Below are positions 31,403-40,260 of a stretch of 63,900 nt of DNA, piece by piece. Each line of letters begins with the position of its first letter. Position 1 is the stretch's first letter. Both the position numbers and the translations under genes were made by a program. Under the pieces are notes generated by a model. That model saw only the letters and a program-made list of their open reading frames with translations, was not told the origin of the DNA and did no database searches. Origin of the DNA: Candidatus Didemnitutus sp. (lineage in GTDB: Bacteria; Verrucomicrobiota; Verrucomicrobiia; Opitutales; Opitutaceae); assembly GCA_023701285.1 (NCBI GenBank), contig JAMPXH010000007.1, positions 1-63,900 of the forward strand, read 5' to 3'.

Positions 31403-33579
31403 TACGCGGAGGCTTCGGTCGTGGCGACCGTCGTCTCGCCGTCGCGGAGCATGCGGGCGAGTTCGCGGTGATCGACCTTGCCGGAGCCGAGCTTGGGGAT
31501 GGCGTGCACGAAGCGCAGCTCGCGCGGCGCGCAGAGATTGATCAGGCCCTTGGCGCGCACGGCGGCGCGGACGTCGGCGAGTTGCAGGCGGGGCTCGTTG
31601 GCGAGGGCGACGAGTTTCTCGCCTTTCTCCGCGTCGGGCACGGCGACGACGGCGAGCGTGCAGCGCAGGCCGTAGGTGGCGGCGAAGGCGCCGGCGAGCG
31701 CGTCCTCGACGGCCGTGAGCGAGATCATCTCGCCGCTGACCTTGGCGAAGCGCTTGAGGCGGCCGAGCACGGTGACGTAGCCGTCGGCGTCCACCTGCGC
31801 GATGTCACCCGTATCATACCAGCCGCCGAGCGCCTGGAACTGCGCGTTGGCGTCGGGATTGAGGTAACCCTTCATCATCGCCGGTGTGCGCACGAAGAGC
31901 CTTCCGCCCTCGGGCACGCCCTCGACGGGTTCGAGACGCCACTCGATGCCGGGGAGGAGCCGGCCGGCGGTGAGCGTGTTGGGGTCCATCTTGGTGTTGA
32001 GGCAGAGCACGGGCCCGCACTCGGTGGCGCCGTAGCCTTCGTGGATGCGCACGCCGAACTTGCGCGCGTAGGTCTCGAAGGTAGCGGTCTGCACCTTCTC
32101 CGCGCCGGCGACGAGGTAGCGGACGGTGTGGAAATCGTAGGGGTGCGCCTTGCGCGCGTAGCCGTTGAGAAAGGTGTTCGTGCCGAGGAGAATCGTGCAG
32201 TTCTTCTCGTAGACGACGGTCGGCACGATGCGGTAGTGGAGCGGCGAAGGGTAGTTGAAGACGTAGCAGCCGCGCACGAGCGGCGCGATGATGCCGCCGA
32301 CGAGGCCGAAGCTGTGGAAGAAGGGCAGGGCGTTGAAGAAGCGGTCCTCGTCGCGCAGGTCCGCGGCGACGAAGAGCTGGCGGAGGTTGGCGAGCAGGCC
32401 GCGGTGGCTGAGCTCGACGCCCTTCGGGATGCCTTCGGAGCCGCTGGTAAAGATGATGGCGGCAGTGTCGCCGGCTGCGACCGGGGAGCGGCGCAGGGCG
32501 CGGCCGACGGAGAAAAGGTTGCCGAGCAGCGCGCGGAGCTTGGCGCCGCCGCCGATGCGCGTGCGGACATCCTCCAGGTAGATGAAGCGGATGCCGGCCT
32601 CCTCGAGCGGAGCGAGGTTGAGCCGCGCCTTCTCGAGGAACACGCGCGAGGTCAGCACTTGGCGGAGGCCGGCGAGCCGCGCGCAACTCACCATCACGGG
32701 CCCGCCGCTGGAGTAGTTGAGATAGGCGGGCGTCTTGCCCAGCGACCAGAGCGCGAGCGTGGTGACCATGGCGCCGTTGACGGTCGGGAGCATGACGCCG
32801 ATGCGCTCGCCGCGGTCCGGCGAGAAATCCCGGGCGAGGGCGCCGGCGAGCGCTTCGGTGCCGATCATGAGCTTGCGGTAGGTGGACTCGGTCCAGGTGA
32901 GGTCCTCGGCGATGATCTTGCCGGGCAGGGCGCGCGCCATCTCGACGATGGCGGCGGGCAGCGTGGCGGGGCCGTCGCGCATTTCGACCTCGAATTGCTG
33001 GCGCATCATCTGGTCGCGCAGCCACTGGGTGAGCTTCTGGCGCGCAACGTTGTGGGCGAGATGGGAAAAATCCGGGGCGGTGAGCGGCGGGCTGAAGTGG
33101 ACCGAGAGTTGCGGGAACCACTTCGTCCACCCCGTGTGGCGCACCCAGCGCACGCGGACGGCGTTGCGGAGGTAGCAGGTGACGACCTTGGCGCCGGTGC
33201 GGTGCACGAGGAAGGCCGTGCCGTCGTAGACGCGCATGAGGTTGGTCGTGGCGCTGATGCGGCCCTCGGGGAAGAGCACGAGCTTGCCGCCGCGCTCGAG
33301 GTGCTCGGCCATGCCGCGCACGGCGTAGGACGAGGTGTTGTCCACCGGGAACGTGCGCGAGTTGATCATCATCTTGCGATGGATCCACGTGGTCTGCGCG
33401 GTGGTGGAGGAGGCGACGAATTTCCAGCTGTCGTCGAGGCACACGAGCACGAGCGCCCAGTCGAGCCACGAGGTGTGGTTGGGGCAGAGGAGCATCGGGC
33501 CCGGGCCGTGCAGCGCCTCGGCGCCCTCGACACGGAGACGGAAAAGCACCTTCAACAACAGGCGGAGCAACGTGAGCAT
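31402..33579 (-). CDS. aas: Fused acyltransferase / acyl-ACP or acyl-CoA synthetase (Aas-like)
   Basis: 725 residues, close to the 719 of E. coli Aas. The N-terminal PlsC acyltransferase carries the HX4D motif H35-D40 (NHTSWLD) and FPEGRIS. The C-terminal AMP-forming synthetase carries the P-loop FTSGSEGIPKGVELSHRG, HEGYGATECGPV and YDTGDIAQVDADGYVTVLGR. The predicted role is re-acylation of lysophospholipids, activating a fatty acid and transferring it. Membrane-associated at the inner face. The lysine of the final motif (KVDHRELAR) is present. No lplT-type transporter domain is fused or adjacent. Confidence 0.88.
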   Translation of the reverse strand: MLTLLRLLLKVLFRLRVEGAEALHGPGPMLLCPNHTSWLDWALVLVCLDDSWKFVASSTTAQTTWIHRKMMINSRTFPVDNTSSYAVRGMAEHLERGGKLVLFPEGRISATTNLMRVYDGTAFLVHRTGAKVVTCYLRNAVRVRWVRHTGWTKWFPQLSVHFSPPLTAPDFSHLAHNVARQKLTQWLRDQMMRQQFEVEMRDGPATLPAAIVEMARALPGKIIAEDLTWTESTYRKLMIGTEALAGALARDFSPDRGERIGVMLPTVNGAMVTTLALWSLGKTPAYLNYSSGGPVMVSCARLAGLRQVLTSRVFLEKARLNLAPLEEAGIRFIYLEDVRTRIGGGAKLRALLGNLFSVGRALRRSPVAAGDTAAIIFTSGSEGIPKGVELSHRGLLANLRQLFVAADLRDEDRFFNALPFFHSFGLVGGIIAPLVRGCYVFNYPSPLHYRIVPTVVYEKNCTILLGTNTFLNGYARKAHPYDFHTVRYLVAGAEKVQTATFETYARKFGVRIHEGYGATECGPVLCLNTKMDPNTLTAGRLLPGIEWRLEPVEGVPEGGRLFVRTPAMMKGYLNPDANAQFQALGGWYDTGDIAQVDADGYVTVLGRLKRFAKVSGEMISLTAVEDALAGAFAATYGLRCTLAVVAVPDAEKGEKLVALANEPRLQLADVRAAVRAKGLINLCAPRELRFVHAIPKLGSGKVDHRELARMLRDGETTVATTEASA

Positions 33580-33630
33580 CGGCGGAGAGGCGGTGGTCCG
33601 GGCAACAAATCCGGGCGCACCCGCCGCCGC

Positions 33631-33666
33631 AAAACAAAAGAGGCGGCACCGGTGGGTGCGCGCCTC
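33631..33666 (-). terminator. Intrinsic terminator after the outer-membrane protein gene
   Basis: On the minus strand: GAGGCG-(C)-GCACC, loop CACC, GGTGCCGCCTC, an 11-bp stem with one bulged C, followed by TTTTGTTTT. It ends the unit of the barrel gene (stop at 33693) and separates it from aas. Confidence 0.88.
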
Positions 33667-33692
33667 GGGGAAAAGGGATGGCTGGCGCCGGC

Positions 33693-34208
33693 TCAGAACT
33701 TGAAGCTCACGCCGGCCTCGATGGCGAGGTCGTCACCGACTTCGACCGCGGTGCCGAAGAGCTTCACGTCGTCGATCCAGAGGTAGCGCACGCCTAGGGT
33801 GAGCGTCGCGTTCGCGCTGGCCTTGTAGCCCACGCCGGCGAAGCCCTGCAGGGCGAACGTCCAATCGTCCTGGCTGCCGAACCAGGCCTTGAGGCTGGCG
33901 CGGGCCATGCCGGCGCCGACGCCGACATACGGGGTCCAGCCCTGCTGGTTTTTGAACTCCGCGCGGTAGTTGAGCATCAGCGGAAGGATGTCCGCCTTGA
34001 TGCCCGCGTCGGAGTCCTGCGTGTAGCCGATCTCAAACTCTCCCTGGTGGGAGATGCTGTCGTTCTCGGAGAAAGCGCCGCCGATGCGGGCGGCGAAGTA
34101 GGCTTCCTGGCTGTCCACGAGATAGCCGGTGTTGACGCCGATGATGACGGCTTGGGCCGAAGCCGTGAGGCTGAGGGCGATGAGACTGAGGAGTGCGAAT
34201 CGTTTCAT
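33693..34208 (-). CDS. Small outer-membrane beta-barrel protein
   Basis: 171 residues from ATG 34208 with a signal peptide (MKRFALLSLIALSLTASAQA). Alternating polar/hydrophobic strands (WTPYVGVGAGMARASLKAWF, WTFALQGFAGVGYKASANATLTLGVRYLWID) fit an eight-stranded barrel of OmpX/OmpA/OmpW size, and the sequence ends in Phe (EAGVSFKF), as expected for BAM-recognised barrels. The frame is open 123 bases upstream but that part is not signal-like. Ligand or role unknown. Followed by a strong terminator. Confidence 0.85.
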   Translation of the reverse strand: MKRFALLSLIALSLTASAQAVIIGVNTGYLVDSQEAYFAARIGGAFSENDSISHQGEFEIGYTQDSDAGIKADILPLMLNYRAEFKNQQGWTPYVGVGAGMARASLKAWFGSQDDWTFALQGFAGVGYKASANATLTLGVRYLWIDDVKLFGTAVEVGDDLAIEAGVSFKF

Positions 34209-34459
34209 ACGGATCTGGGTTGGGTCGGTTGAGTTTTGGCCCGTGGACCGCGATGGAGTGCCGGCCGCGTGCCTGGAACAACGTGGGATTTGCCGGCGCG
34301 GGCGGTTATTTCTCCCGCTCACCAAAGCCAAAAGTTCCGCTTCATGCTCCGGGTTTGCCTCGTGCTGACAGGTGCGCGCTGCCGCGCCCGCGTCCGCGCG
34401 GTGTTCTGGCTGGCGGAAAAGGCGCGGATGCGAATCGTCCGGGACAACCCTTCTTCATC

Positions 34460-35344
34460 ATGATCGAACGCATCGGATTTGTCGGCGTCGGGCGCATGGG
34501 CGCGAACATGGCGCGGCGCCTCAAGGACTGCGGCCGCACGATCACGGTCGTGCACGACGTGCACGCGCCGGCCGCGGCGGAGCTCGCGCGCGAGCTGGGC
34601 TGCCGCGCGGCGACGTGCCTGGCGGAGGTCACGGCGGAAGCCGATCTGATCTTCACGGTCGTCACCGACGATGCGGCGCAGCTGGCGGTGTTCGCCGAGA
34701 GCGGCGACTCGCTGCTCGCCGGCGCGCAGGGACGGGTGTTCGTCAACTGCGCCACGATCACGCCGGCCGTGCATGTCGAGGTGGGGCGCCGCGCGCGGGC
34801 GGCGGGGGCGGTCTCGCTCGAAGGTTGCATGGCCTCGTCGATCCCGCAGGCGCGCAACGGCACACTTTACCTGATGTGCGGCGGCGATCGCGCGGCGTTC
34901 GAGCGGGTGCGTCCGGTGCTGGAGCAGCTCAGCTCCGCCCTGCGCTACATCGGCTCGGCCGGGCAGGCGGCGCAGGTGAAGGCGCTGGTGAACCTGGTGA
35001 TGAACATCAACACCGCCGGCCTCGCCGAGGGGCTCGGCCTCGGACACGCACTCGGGCTCGATCTTGCGATGTTGCGCGAGGTGTTTGCACAGACCGGCGC
35101 CAACTCGCAGGTGCTGAAGACCGACGGCGAGGACATGCAGCACCGCGCGCACGAGTGCTTCTTCTCGGCCGCGCACGCCGCGAAGGACACGACGATCGCA
35201 TGGCAACTCGGACGCGACGCCGGCCTCGAGCTGCCGCTAGCGGCGGCGACCAAGGCGCAGTTCGAGCGGATGCAGGCCTTGGGGCTGGGCCAGCTCGACA
35301 AGAGCGGCGTGGCCGAGCTGACCTTCAAGGGCCGGCACGCCTGA
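34460..35344 (+). CDS. NAD(P)-dependent dehydrogenase, 3-hydroxyisobutyrate dehydrogenase family
   Basis: 294 residues. Rossmann motif GFVGVGRMGANMARRL at the N-terminus; the family substrate motif appears as NCATITPAVHVEVGRRARAAG and EGCMASSIPQARNGTL; the catalytic lysine lies in AAQVKALVNLVMNINTAGLAEGL. Family members oxidise 3-hydroxyisobutyrate (valine breakdown) or reduce glyoxylate or succinic semialdehyde; which one is not settled by sequence. Start at ATG 34460 (MIERIGFVG), although the frame remains open upstream. The divergent outer-membrane gene leaves a 251-base gap with no clear promoter. An acyl-CoA and 2-oxoacid dehydrogenase cluster lies 3-8 kb downstream. Confidence 0.88.
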   Translation: MIERIGFVGVGRMGANMARRLKDCGRTITVVHDVHAPAAAELARELGCRAATCLAEVTAEADLIFTVVTDDAAQLAVFAESGDSLLAGAQGRVFVNCATITPAVHVEVGRRARAAGAVSLEGCMASSIPQARNGTLYLMCGGDRAAFERVRPVLEQLSSALRYIGSAGQAAQVKALVNLVMNINTAGLAEGLGLGHALGLDLAMLREVFAQTGANSQVLKTDGEDMQHRAHECFFSAAHAAKDTTIAWQLGRDAGLELPLAAATKAQFERMQALGLGQLDKSGVAELTFKGRHA

Positions 35345-35394
35345 GATCGCAGGCTGCGCCGCGCAAGGCCGTCGCTGAGTCCAGCCGTCGACGC

Positions 35395-36996
35395 TCAAGC
35401 GCCTGACGCCGGCTCCCGCAGCGGCGGTTGCGAACCGCCGGCGTGGAAGCGCGCGATGCCGGCGAGCTGGTCGGCCACGCGCCGGTCGTTGCGGCAGGGA
35501 GAGAGCTTGGCCAGTCCGCCCGGCGCGGCGTGCGTCTGCGCCCACCGGGCGAAGGTGCCGGGCATGACGAGGCGCACGATGGGCTCGGCGATCTGGCCGT
35601 GCAGGCGGCGCGCTTCGTAGTCGGGGTTGCGCCGGCGCAGCTCCTCGTCGAGCTCGAGCGCCAGCACCGGACCCGTGGGCGTGCGCACGGTGCCGGAGCG
35701 CAACTCGATCCACCACTCGTGGCAATGGAGCGGGCGCGGCGCGGGGCGCAGCGCGTAGGGGGCGACGTGGAAGGCCACCGGTTTCCAATCGCTGCGCGTG
35801 CACACGCCCTGCAGCAGCGTCGTGAGCGTGCGCTCGCCGATCTGTTCGCCGCAGGTGTCGAGTTGCAGCTCCGTGCGGCCGGTGACGATGAGGCGCGGCG
35901 GGGTGGTCGAGACGAAGCGCACGCGGTCGCCCATCACGCAGCGGCAGAGCCCGCCCGGGGTCGTGACGACCAGCGCGTAGTCGGTGCCCGTCTGCACCTC
36001 GGCGAGCGTGAGGCACGTGAGCCCGGGCGGCAGCTCGCCGCCGGCGGGCAGTTCGCGCACCGGCACGAATTCGAAGAAGAGACCGGCATCCGTGAACAGG
36101 CGCAGCCCGGCGCTCGCCTCGCCGTCCTGCGCGGCGAAGATGCCTTCCGCCGCCGCATAGACCTCGTGCGGGCAAACGCCGGGGCCGAGAGCGGCGCGAA
36201 GGTCGTCGAGCAGCAGGAGCGGCAGCGCGCCCGTGTGCACGGCGCATTCCAACCGTGGCCAGCGCGCGCGCAGCGGTGCGGCTTCCGCGTCCGGCCCGCG
36301 CGCGGCCTCCGCGAGCGCGAGCAGCGCGGCGGGCGTGCCGGCGAGAAGGGAGACGGGCGCGCCGGTGGGGTAGCGTTGCACGATGGCGGCGGTGCGTTCG
36401 GGGCTGTCCGAGCGATCGGCGAGCGCGCGATCGGGGGCGTAGAGATTTTCGCGGGCCCAGTCCGAGAGCGAGAGCCAAGCCATGGCATCGAGGTAACCGG
36501 CGGAGGATTCGCCCGCGCAGGTGAGCGCCGTGCCCGAGCCGAGGTGCAGGTGGCGGCCGAGGAAAATCTCGCGGCTGCCCGTGCGCAGCACGTGGAGCAG
36601 GAGCGCGTCGGCGAGTGCGCCGCGGTAGTGGGCGAGCAGGTCGGCGGTCACGGGCAGCGGGCGCGGCGTGCCGGTGACGGTGCCCGCAGTATAGACGAAG
36701 TGCCGGCAGCGGCCGGGCCAGAGCACGTCGCTGGCGCCGCCCGCCATGCGCTCGATCCAGCCGCGAAACTCCTCCACGCGGCGCAACGGCACGCGTTGAC
36801 GGAAGGTCGCCAGGTCGGCTCCCGCCGGCAGGCCGTGCAGGCGGCCGAATTCCGTGCGCGCCAGCGCGCCGCAGAGCCGCGCCAACGCCGTTTGTTGCGC
36901 CGCGATGCCCGGGCCGCCGGCCGCCAGCCGGTGTCGCAACCGGGCTGCACGATAGCTCGCGAGGATTTTCACGAGGAAGGCCGGCGCCAACGTCAT
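35395..36996 (-). CDS. GH3 family protein (acyl-adenylate-type ligase relative)
   Basis: 533 residues, GH3 family. In plants GH3 enzymes join amino acids to jasmonate or auxin through an adenylated acid; bacterial members are poorly characterised. Visible are the conserved FVYTAGTVTGTPRPLPVT near residue 100 (nucleotide-binding-like), an acid-rich YAAAEGIFAAQDGE, TDYALVVTTPGGLCRCVMGDRVRF, and RTELQLDTCGEQIGERTL. Full length. Convergent with the preceding dehydrogenase (50-base gap) and divergent from the RluA-type gene. Substrate unknown. Confidence 0.87.
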   Translation of the reverse strand: MTLAPAFLVKILASYRAARLRHRLAAGGPGIAAQQTALARLCGALARTEFGRLHGLPAGADLATFRQRVPLRRVEEFRGWIERMAGGASDVLWPGRCRHFVYTAGTVTGTPRPLPVTADLLAHYRGALADALLLHVLRTGSREIFLGRHLHLGSGTALTCAGESSAGYLDAMAWLSLSDWARENLYAPDRALADRSDSPERTAAIVQRYPTGAPVSLLAGTPAALLALAEAARGPDAEAAPLRARWPRLECAVHTGALPLLLLDDLRAALGPGVCPHEVYAAAEGIFAAQDGEASAGLRLFTDAGLFFEFVPVRELPAGGELPPGLTCLTLAEVQTGTDYALVVTTPGGLCRCVMGDRVRFVSTTPPRLIVTGRTELQLDTCGEQIGERTLTTLLQGVCTRSDWKPVAFHVAPYALRPAPRPLHCHEWWIELRSGTVRTPTGPVLALELDEELRRRNPDYEARRLHGQIAEPIVRLVMPGTFARWAQTHAAPGGLAKLSPCRNDRRVADQLAGIARFHAGGSQPPLREPASGA

Positions 36997-37116
36997 GCCG
37001 GAGAGACAAGCAGTTCGCCGCGCGGAAGCCAGACCGGACCTGCGACGGGGTGGAAATCATCCCGGCCCCGGGGCCTTCCCGGGCGTGCCCGGTATAGGGT
37101 TGCGCGGAGGCGCTCC

Positions 37117-37938
37117 ATGGCGTTGAACACGCCGCGCATGTCGTCCCTTCCGCCCGTGATCTTCGAAGACGAAGCGGTCATCGCCTTCGACAAGCCCAGC
37201 GGGCTGCTGATCGCGCCTGACCGCTGGGACAAGACCCGCGTGAACCTGATGGGGCTCGTCCACGAGCGCCTGGGGCACGGCGTCGCCAACGTGCACCGCA
37301 TCGACGCCGACACGAGCGGCCTCGTGCTCTGCGCCAAGTCCAAGCCCGCGCTCGATTTCCTCAGCGGCCAGTTCCAGTCGAAGACCGTCGAAAAACGTTA
37401 CCTTGCGTTCGTCGTCGGGGCGGGCGAATGCGCCGCGCCGTGGGCCGGTGGCACGAAGCCGGTCGCGGATGCCGCGGGCGGGTTGCCGGATGAGTTCGCC
37501 GTGGACCTCGTGCTGAAGGAGGACGATGCCGCGCCGGGTCGCATGTGCGTCGTGCGCAAGCACGGCAAGGGCGCCGTGACCGAGTTCCGGGTGCTCGAGC
37601 GTTTCGGCACGTTCACGCTGCTCGAGTGCCGGCCGCAGACCGGCCGCACGCACCAGATCCGCGTGCACCTCGCCGCCAGCGGCTGGCCGATCCTCAACGA
37701 TCCGTTCTACGGCAACGCCACGCCGCTGCTCCTCTCCGACCTGAAGCGCGGCTACAAGGGCCGCGCCGACGAGCGGCCGCTGCTTGCGCGCCTCGCGCTC
37801 CACGCACAGGCGCTCACCTTCACGCATCCGCTCACGCGCGAGCGCGTGACGCTCACGGCGCCGCTGCCGCACGATTTCGAGGTGGCGTTGAAATACCTGC
37901 GCAAGTTCGCCGGGCCGGACGCGAAGCGCCGGCGCTGA
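37117..37938 (+). CDS. RluA-family pseudouridine synthase
   Basis: 273 residues. The catalytic Asp lies in NVHRIDADTSGLVL, the family HR[L/I]DxxTSG motif. Other family motifs: AFDKPSGLLIAPDRWD, EKRYLAFVVG, LECRPQTGRTHQIRVHLAASGWPILNDPFYG. It converts uridine to pseudouridine in rRNA or tRNA; the exact site is unknown. No S4 domain is present. I start at ATG 37117, because GGAGG at 37106-37110 lies six bases before it; another in-frame ATG at 37138 is possible. Confidence 0.92.
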   Translation: MALNTPRMSSLPPVIFEDEAVIAFDKPSGLLIAPDRWDKTRVNLMGLVHERLGHGVANVHRIDADTSGLVLCAKSKPALDFLSGQFQSKTVEKRYLAFVVGAGECAAPWAGGTKPVADAAGGLPDEFAVDLVLKEDDAAPGRMCVVRKHGKGAVTEFRVLERFGTFTLLECRPQTGRTHQIRVHLAASGWPILNDPFYGNATPLLLSDLKRGYKGRADERPLLARLALHAQALTFTHPLTRERVTLTAPLPHDFEVALKYLRKFAGPDAKRRR

Positions 37939-38075
37939 GCGCGCGCGGCGCCGTTTCCCGCGGGCGGCCAGTAGCGCGTCAACCCATGTCATACGCGCGC
38001 TAATAGTTGGGGACGCGGCCGGCCTTGGCGTTTACAGGGCGGCGTCCGCTGCGTTCCTATGGGTGAAATTCCCCC

Positions 38076-40091
38076 ATGACTCACCCCGTCACGGTCACGC
38101 ATTCCGTCGATGGCGACGGCATCGGCTGGATCACCTTCGACGATCCCGCGAGCCGCGCCAATGTTTTCAACCCCGCCACGCAGGCCGCGCTGCGCGCCGC
38201 CGTGGAGGCGCTCGCCGCCCAGCCGGTGCGCGCGGTCGTCGTCACCAGCGCGAAGGAGAAGATCTTCATCGCCGGCGCGGACCTCAAGTGGCTCGGCCGG
38301 CTGGAGGACGCCGCGGCCGCGCGCGCCGCCTCGCGAGCGGGGCAGGAGCTGTTCGCGTTGCTCGACAACTTTAAGGTGCCGGTCGTGTGTGCGATCCACG
38401 GCGCGTGCGCCGGCGGCGGCTTCGAGCTCGCGCTCGCGTGCCACTGGCGCGTGGCGAGCGACGCGCCCGCGACGGTCATCGGCCTGCCCGAGGTCGGCAT
38501 CGGTTTGATCCCGGGTTGGGGTGGTTGCGCGCGGTTGCCGCGTCTCATCGGCGCGGCGGCGGCGGTGGAACACATTCTCAAGGCCCAGCTCGTGCCCGCG
38601 GCGGAGGCGCTCCGCGCGGGTCTGATCGACGAGGTTGCGTCCGCTGCCGAGCTGCGCGAGCGGGCGAAGGCCGCCGCGCTCAAGCTCGCTGCGGGCGGCA
38701 AACCGGCGCGCGCCACCGGGGCACCGGCGGGCGCGGCGTTCTTCGCTGCGCAGCGCAAATCCGCGCTCACGCGCCTGCGCGGTCAGCCCGCGCCGCTCGC
38801 CGTGCTCGATGCGATCGAGCAGGGCGCGACCTTGCCGCTCGCCGCCGCACTCGACCTCGAGGCGGCGCTCTTCGGCGACATCGCGGCCGGCGAGGTCGCG
38901 CAGAACATGGTGCACGTCTTCTTCCTCAAGGACGCCGTGAAGAAGATCACGGTCGACGCGTGGTTCCCGAAATCCGAAGGCGCGCCGGCCGCGGCGCCCG
39001 CCCCGTTCCGCAAGATCGGGGTCGTGGGCGCGGGCGTGATGGGTTCCGGCATCGCGCAGTGGTGCGCGGCGCGCGGCTACGAGGTCGTGTTGCGCGACGT
39101 GAAGCCCGAGTTGCTCGAGCGCGGGCTCGGCGTGATCAAGGCGCTCTTCGACGAGGCCGCGAAGCGCGGCAAGCTTTCCCCGGCCGCCGCCGCGCAGGGC
39201 TGGGCGCGCGTGAAGGGCACGACGGAGCTCGCGCCCTTCGCGGATTGCGACCTCGTGGTCGAGGCGATCGTCGAGCGCGTCGCGGACAAGCAGCGGCTCT
39301 TCGCCGAGCTGACGCAGGTCGTGCGCCCCGATTGCGTGCTCGCGTCGAACACGTCGGCGCTGCCCATCGAGGAGCTGGCGGCGACGGCCACGTTCCCCGG
39401 CCGCACGATCGGCATCCATTTCTTCAATCCCGTCAGCCGCATGCCGCTGGTCGAGCTGGTGCTCTCGCCGCACACGACGCGCGACACGGCGGAGCGCGTG
39501 CTCGCGTTCGCCAAGCAGCTGGGCAAGACGCCGGTCATCTGCCGCTCGTCGCCCGGCTTCCTCGTCACGCGTGCGCTGTTCTTCTACCTCAACGAGGCCT
39601 GCCTCCTCTGGGAGCAGGGCGTGCCCGCGGCGGCGCTCGACGCCGCGATGCGCGACTGGGGCTGGCCGATGGGGCCGATGCGGCTGATCGACGAAGTCGG
39701 CGTCGACGTGACGGACTTCATCTACGGTGAGATGGCGCACTATTTCCCCGCGCGTTTCCGCGCCGCCACCGTGTGCCGCCGCATGCTCGCGGCCGGCCTG
39801 AAGGGGCGGAAGAACGGCGCCTCCTCCGGCTTCTACACCTACGCCGGCGGCAAGGAGGCCCCCAACCCCGCGCTGCAGGCGCTCGCGCCCGCGGCGATGA
39901 AGGCGATGGACGCGCGCGCGATCCAGGATCATCTCAACGGCGTGATGATCGCCGAGACGCAGCGCGTGCTCGACGAAGGCGTGTTGAAATCGGCCGACGA
40001 CGCGGACTTTGCGCTGCTCATGGGCGCGGGCTTCCCGGCGTTCCGCGGCGGACTCATGCGCTACGCGCGTCGCACCGGCCGGAGCGCGTGA
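38076..40091 (+). CDS. Bifunctional enoyl-CoA hydratase / 3-hydroxyacyl-CoA dehydrogenase (FadB/FadJ-like)
   Basis: 671 residues, a little shorter than FadB (729) or FadJ (714). N-terminal crotonase part with the oxyanion loop AIHGACAGGGFELALACHW and the two catalytic glutamates E117 and E139 (PEVGIGLIPGWGG). The NAD-binding part starts near 308 (KIGVVGAGVMGSGIAQWCAARGYEVVLRD), with the catalytic His in IGIHFFNPVSRMPLVELV. C-terminal dehydrogenase domains are complete (GWPMGPMRLIDEVGVDV). It performs hydration and oxidation in beta-oxidation or in branched-chain acyl-CoA breakdown. No thiolase gene is adjacent. Confidence 0.92.
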   Translation: MTHPVTVTHSVDGDGIGWITFDDPASRANVFNPATQAALRAAVEALAAQPVRAVVVTSAKEKIFIAGADLKWLGRLEDAAAARAASRAGQELFALLDNFKVPVVCAIHGACAGGGFELALACHWRVASDAPATVIGLPEVGIGLIPGWGGCARLPRLIGAAAAVEHILKAQLVPAAEALRAGLIDEVASAAELRERAKAAALKLAAGGKPARATGAPAGAAFFAAQRKSALTRLRGQPAPLAVLDAIEQGATLPLAAALDLEAALFGDIAAGEVAQNMVHVFFLKDAVKKITVDAWFPKSEGAPAAAPAPFRKIGVVGAGVMGSGIAQWCAARGYEVVLRDVKPELLERGLGVIKALFDEAAKRGKLSPAAAAQGWARVKGTTELAPFADCDLVVEAIVERVADKQRLFAELTQVVRPDCVLASNTSALPIEELAATATFPGRTIGIHFFNPVSRMPLVELVLSPHTTRDTAERVLAFAKQLGKTPVICRSSPGFLVTRALFFYLNEACLLWEQGVPAAALDAAMRDWGWPMGPMRLIDEVGVDVTDFIYGEMAHYFPARFRAATVCRRMLAAGLKGRKNGASSGFYTYAGGKEAPNPALQALAPAAMKAMDARAIQDHLNGVMIAETQRVLDEGVLKSADDADFALLMGAGFPAFRGGLMRYARRTGRSA

Positions 40092-40103
40092 GCTGCGCGC
40101 ATC

Positions 40104-40178
40104 CGCGCCGCGCTTTTTTCGCGCGGCGATGACGCTTTCGGGTCTCGCCATGCGCGACGGCGCGGCGAAATTTCGCCG
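40104..40178. promoter_or_regulatory. Hairpin and 16-base palindrome before the E1-E2 fusion gene
   Basis: CGCCGCGC-TTTTTTC-GCGCGGCG (40104-40126), just after the hydratase stop, followed by the perfect palindrome CGGCGAAATTTCGCCG (40163-40178), 82 bases before the fusion's ATG. The first could end upstream transcription; the second looks like an operator. Both are by-eye calls. Confidence 0.4.
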
Positions 40179-40260
40179 TTCCCGCCGATGCGATTCCAGA
40201 AAAAGCCATTGCCGCTTATGACAATTTGGGAAACCTCTCCGCTCTGCCACGCCCTCTGAA

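Noticed and set aside
35428-37116. Long upstream extension of the RluA-type gene
   Set aside because: It overlaps the GH3 gene on the other strand; homology and a Shine-Dalgarno sequence place the start at 37117.
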